A DNA stretch of 64,000 nucleotides from assembly GCF_028331445.1 (NCBI RefSeq), contig NZ_JAQMHX010000009.1, forward strand, positions 124,001-188,000. The letters are read 5' to 3'. The DNA is from Candidatus Phyllobacterium onerii. GTDB taxonomy: Bacteria > Pseudomonadota > Alphaproteobacteria > Rhizobiales > Rhizobiaceae. Under the pieces are notes generated by a model. That model saw only the letters and a list, made by a program, of their open reading frames with translations. It searched no databases and was not told the origin of the DNA. A program made the position numbers and the translations under genes. Shown piece after piece: positions 60,647 to 64,000 of this stretch (position 1 is the first letter of the stretch; every line of letters starts with the position of its first letter).

Positions 60647-62533
60647 CTATGCGTGAGGCATTCCTGCCGGACGCAAATACTTTCGAAGTGCTGCGATCCG
60701 GAAAATGGCATTTGCGGCTCCATAGCCTCGATAGCCCGTTCGCTGCACAATCTCAAAGAAAAACCCTTCCCCATAGGTCGGGCTGTAGAGCTGGAAATAC
60801 TCGCCGTTTTCGTCGCGGTCATAGAGAATATTATGACCTTTAAGCCGGTCCGTCATGTCCGGGTCGAGACCGAAACGCGCCTCCAGATCGTCGTAATAAT
60901 TGGGCGAGATACTGAGTGGTACGAAGCCATTCGCCTTGAGAGCTTCTGCGGTAGCAAAAATATCGTCGGTGGTAAAAGCCAGATGCTGAATGCCGGAGCC
61001 CAACGTCTCCGTTATGAAATGTCCGGCCAGCGTATTTTTGTTCTCTGCTCCGTTGAGAGTGATCCGAAGAGAGCCCGCATCGTTTTCCACGACCTGGCTG
61101 CGCACGATGCCGGCGGGATCGATGATGTCGACCATAGGCGTCTTGTGGGCCTGCAATATCGACGTATAGAAGAGGAGCCATGTAGGCAGTTCTTCATACC
61201 GCATTGTCTGCGCTATATGATCGAAAGCCCGAAGGCCTGCCGGCTGGGTTACATCACCATCAAATTTGTTGAACTCGATTTCCCAGATACGGTCGAGCGG
61301 TGACTTGTGATCAAGGAAATAGACAATGCCACCGCCGACTCCGCGAACGGCCGGCATCTCGATCTCGCCGGTATCAAGCGGCTGTTCGAACCGTTCGGCT
61401 CCCAGCGCTATGGCACGCTCGACAACAGCATGTGCGTCGTTGACCATCAGTCCCATGGCGTAGGCCGACGTGCCGTGGACCGCATAGGACGAGCTGGCAA
61501 AACCTTTCTTCTCGGTATTGATGACAAGGTTGATATCCCCTTGCCGAAAAACCGATACCTGTTTGGTCTTGTGTTTGGCAACTTCCTTGAAGCCGAGACA
61601 TGCAATCAATGCCTGAAGCTGTGGTGCTTCTGCGCTGTCGATCGTAAATTCCACAAATGCAACGCGTTCCACTGCACCGCGTGGTGGCATCATAGGGACG
61701 GCTGACCTCTTTTCTGGTTCAGCACGTTTCACCTGGTCTTCCAGATAGACAAGGGACCGGTGACCATCGACGGCAATTGCTCTTGGGGAACCGCCGCGAA
61801 ATTGATCGTTGAAAATCTCGAGCGACAAATACCCGTCATATCCAGTGGCGGCGACAGCCTTCATGAATTCGAGCACGGGTAGATCACCCTCGCCTGGCAT
61901 GTTCCGGAAATGTCGGCTCCAATAAAGCAAATCCATGTCTATCAGCGGCGCATCGGCCAGCTGAACGATGAAGATCTTCTCCTTGGGGATTGAGCGGATC
62001 GAATTGACATCGATTTTGCGGGAAAGCGTATGGAAGCTGTCGAGGATAAGACCGATGTTCGGGTGATCGGCCCGGCGCACGATTTCCCAGGCGTCACGGT
62101 GATCGTTTATATGGCGACCCCAGGCAAGCGCTTCATAACCAACGCGCAGACCGCGTTTTGCTGCCCTCTCGCCCAACTCATGAAAATCGGCAGCAGCGCG
62201 ATCCAGTCCGCCAATTGCAACCGATGAGACATTCGAACAAACAAGCACGAGATCGGTGCCCATTTCCTGCATGATATCGAATTTGCGCTCGGCTCGATCG
62301 AATGTGCGCGAGCGAAGAGGTTCAGGCATGCCTTCGAAATCGCGAAATGGCTGAAAGAGAGTGATTTCCAACCCGTGTTCCCGGATCATCTGGCCAACCT
62401 GGGCCGGACTTTCATCGAAGGCCAGGAAATCGTTTTCGAAGATTTCCACCCCGTCGAATCCGGCGGTCGCGATCGCCTCAAGCTTTTGTTTCAAATCTCC
62501 GCTGAGTGACACTGTTGCAATGGATGTCTTCAT
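60647..62533 (-). CDS. 3-Dehydroshikimate dehydratase fused to HPPD-like VOC domain (QsuB/QuiC1-type)
   Basis: A 628-residue two-domain enzyme. Residues 1-270 form a xylose-isomerase-like barrel ([60 protein letters not shown]) with metal-binding Glu, Asp and His. Residues about 285-620 resemble 4-hydroxyphenylpyruvate dioxygenase ([40 protein letters not shown]). Known bifunctional members turn 3-dehydroshikimate into protocatechuate. AGGAGG favours ATG at 62533 over the GTG three bases before. It follows the flavoprotein gene by 11 bp and precedes aroQ. Confidence 0.92.
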   Translation of the reverse strand: MKTSIATVSLSGDLKQKLEAIATAGFDGVEIFENDFLAFDESPAQVGQMIREHGLEITLFQPFRDFEGMPEPLRSRTFDRAERKFDIMQEMGTDLVLVCSNVSSVAIGGLDRAAADFHELGERAAKRGLRVGYEALAWGRHINDHRDAWEIVRRADHPNIGLILDSFHTLSRKIDVNSIRSIPKEKIFIVQLADAPLIDMDLLYWSRHFRNMPGEGDLPVLEFMKAVAATGYDGYLSLEIFNDQFRGGSPRAIAVDGHRSLVYLEDQVKRAEPEKRSAVPMMPPRGAVERVAFVEFTIDSAEAPQLQALIACLGFKEVAKHKTKQVSVFRQGDINLVINTEKKGFASSSYAVHGTSAYAMGLMVNDAHAVVERAIALGAERFEQPLDTGEIEMPAVRGVGGGIVYFLDHKSPLDRIWEIEFNKFDGDVTQPAGLRAFDHIAQTMRYEELPTWLLFYTSILQAHKTPMVDIIDPAGIVRSQVVENDAGSLRITLNGAENKNTLAGHFITETLGSGIQHLAFTTDDIFATAEALKANGFVPLSISPNYYDDLEARFGLDPDMTDRLKGHNILYDRDENGEYFQLYSPTYGEGFFFEIVQRTGYRGYGAANAIFRIAALRKYLRPAGMPHA

Positions 62534-62544
62534 CACGAACCTCC

Positions 62545-64000
62545 TTATCTGTGTGCCCGGACCCCGATTGTGCGTTCGGGCGAAAAACCTTGGCGGGTGG
62601 AACCTGATGCAACCTTGCGCCGAGCCGAATGACGCCCGCTCAACGCGCCGAACACGATGGCCGGGCCGATGGTGATTCCCGGCCCCGGATACGCGCCACC
62701 CATGATCGACTGCAGGTCGTTGCCACAGGCATAGAGGCCCTCGATTACCGACCCGTCACGGCGCACAAGACGTCCATGCTCATCCCCCACCAGACCGGTT
62801 GCCGAACCGATGTCACCCGGCCAAAGCCGGATGGCGTAAAAGGGAGGCGTGTCCAGCGCACCAAGGCTGGGATTGGGGCCATGCGCCGGATCGCCATTAG
62901 CCCTTTCATAAACCGTCGTGCCGCGCGCGAAATCGGCATCGACACCCGTTTTCCCATAGGAACTCATACGCGCCAGGCTGTCCTTGAGACCTTCGGCATA
63001 GATGCCGAGCTTGGCGGCCAGCTCTTCCGGCGTTTTTCCTTCGCTAAGATAACCGTCCGCCAGGAAAGGCCGGATACCTGCACCGCCCGGCCGGATCATG
63101 CCCAATCCATATCTCTTCAGCGCACGCGCATCTGCAACCAGGTAGACCGGCATGTGGCTATCCCCGTTGTTGACAGCGTACATGGCCGAGACGAAACGGT
63201 GATAGCTCGTGCTTTCATTGACGAACCGGCGACCGTCACGTCCGACAGAAATGATACCGGGCTTTGCGCGATCGAAGACGAAATGCGGGAAGACTGCCAT
63301 GGATCCGTCCTTGCGGCGGCGGCGGGAAACCGGAGCCCAGAAGCACGGCTGCGATGCAGTCTCGCCATGGAAAGCTCCGACAGCGAAGGCCAGGTCATGC
63401 AAAGCGCCGGTGCTGCCTGGAGCGGACGGAGAGAATTCCGGTAATGGATGCGGCAGCTTTTCCGGCCGCAGACGCTTGTGCTGGGCAAAGCCGCCGGATG
63501 CCAGGATGACGCCGCCCGCAACATCAATCTGTCGCTCGATGCCCTTCTGCCGCAATCTCACTCCGGTCACACTCGTCCCATTCATGACAAGCGAGGTCGT
63601 TTCGGTCTCCGTCAGGATGGTCACGTCGAGTTTCAGGGCCGCCATCAGCATCCGTCCGATCAACGCATTGCCCATGACGAGCCTGGTGCCGCGACCATGG
63701 CGCATCTTTCCGAGGTAATAACGGGCGATCAGTTTCGCCGAATAGCTCGCCGAACTCAGGGATTTCCCGAGTTTCATCAGATGGGAGATGTCATCGCGAT
63801 CAACCATCATGCCGCCGAGCACAGTGAATTCCGGTATCGGCGGGCGGATCAGCTTCAGGTCATCGCCAAGCGACGCCGCCTCGAACGGCAATGGCTCCAG
63901 TGCCCGTCCGAAACTCGAAGCCCCCTCCAGTTCGTACATGTAATCCGGGTGAAAGGGGCGAGCACGAAACTTTACGTCCGTCTTGTCTTCAAGAGTATCG
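62545..64000 (-). CDS. FAD-binding dehydrogenase (fumarate reductase / 3-oxosteroid dehydrogenase-like), truncated by window edge
   Basis: An open frame runs from the window edge to 62545, giving at least 484 residues; the N-terminal FAD motif lies outside. Visible features are VILASGGFAQHKRL near the FAD dinucleotide return, ISVGRDGRRFVNEST, and the C-terminal GGAYPGPGITIGPAIVFG, as in 3-oxosteroid 1-dehydrogenases and flavocytochrome-like reductases. It is co-directional with the 3-dehydroshikimate dehydratase (11 bp gap), so a desaturation or dehydrogenation of a cyclohexane carboxylate is possible. The specific substrate is not known. Confidence 0.85.
   Translation of the reverse strand, partial: DTLEDKTDVKFRARPFHPDYMYELEGASSFGRALEPLPFEAASLGDDLKLIRPPIPEFTVLGGMMVDRDDISHLMKLGKSLSSASYSAKLIARYYLGKMRHGRGTRLVMGNALIGRMLMAALKLDVTILTETETTSLVMNGTSVTGVRLRQKGIERQIDVAGGVILASGGFAQHKRLRPEKLPHPLPEFSPSAPGSTGALHDLAFAVGAFHGETASQPCFWAPVSRRRRKDGSMAVFPHFVFDRAKPGIISVGRDGRRFVNESTSYHRFVSAMYAVNNGDSHMPVYLVADARALKRYGLGMIRPGGAGIRPFLADGYLSEGKTPEELAAKLGIYAEGLKDSLARMSSYGKTGVDADFARGTTVYERANGDPAHGPNPSLGALDTPPFYAIRLWPGDIGSATGLVGDEHGRLVRRDGSVIEGLYACGNDLQSIMGGAYPGPGITIGPAIVFGALSGRHSARRKVASGSTRQGFSPERTIGVRAHR

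Noticed and set aside
1-64000. tRNA, rRNA, transposase, integrase, phage or CRISPR genes
   Set aside because: Looked for acceptor-stem/T-loop patterns, recombinase motifs and regularly spaced repeats and found none that were convincing by eye; a covariance search was not possible.

Overview
The window reads as chromosomal or large-replicon DNA of an alphaproteobacterium of the Hyphomicrobiales (Rhizobiales). Supporting signs are the density of ABC uptake systems, a class III-type glutamine synthetase with amine-catabolic neighbours, an alphaproteobacterial group IV ornithine decarboxylase next to a GNAT gene, a Zur/ZnuABC locus, and GC-rich palindromic intergenic repeats of the rhizobial mosaic type. 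Phyllobacterium/Brucella-Ochrobactrum/Mesorhizobium relatives are most likely, but the genus cannot be fixed from the sequence alone. No rRNA, tRNA, CRISPR, transposase, integrase or phage gene was seen.

Layout. 0-4.5 kb: a sugar-type ABC importer (binding protein, two permeases, left-truncated) divergent from an IclR regulator and a lactonase-like amidohydrolase. 4.6-11 kb: KefB/C-like antiporter, DUF924 protein, an orphan RTX-type Gly/Asp repeat protein and a TerC-CBS-CorC membrane protein. 11-21.2 kb: an OmpR/QseBC-like two-component system followed by nine tightly overlapping genes (HAD phosphatase, class III aminotransferase, ureohydrolase-fold enzyme, SMR protein, fatty-acid-desaturase-like enzyme, alpha/beta hydrolase with a Cys nucleophile, FemAB/BioF2-like acyltransferase, second SMR protein, cyclopropane-fatty-acid synthase). 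21.2-28 kb: a MipA/OmpV porin-like gene, two decayed metabolic genes, and a TackOD1 zinc-ribbon protein / processive GT2 / HlyD-like set whose last gene is frameshifted. 28-35 kb: znuCBA with divergent zur, then a TetR regulator with twin operators divergent from an EmrAB-like pump.

35-47 kb: a PotABCD/Fbp-like ABC importer, then a minus-strand amine-assimilation cluster (Fe-alcohol dehydrogenase, aldehyde dehydrogenase, glutamine-synthetase-family ligase, APC permease, N-formylglutamate-amidohydrolase-like protein) divergent from an RpiR regulator. 47-56 kb: gnd, an esterase, GNAT, ornithine/lysine decarboxylase with a structured leader, amidase-LysR pair, DUF1007-NicO metal exporter pair. 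56-64 kb: a 32-bp inverted repeat, GNAT, class I aminotransferase, DUF2200 protein, DHA2 pump, and a shikimate/quinate-type catabolic group (AroQ dehydratase, 3-dehydroshikimate dehydratase fused to an HPPD-like VOC domain, and a flavoprotein dehydrogenase cut by the right edge).

The best candidate for an undescribed system is the two-component-linked operon at 11.1-21.2 kb. Its enzymes suggest synthesis of an amine-bearing, desaturated/cyclopropanated lipid or acylated small molecule, plus a pair of SMR-type membrane proteins that could flip or export it. The second candidate is the TackOD1-GT2-HlyD polysaccharide-type cluster next to a patch of gene decay.
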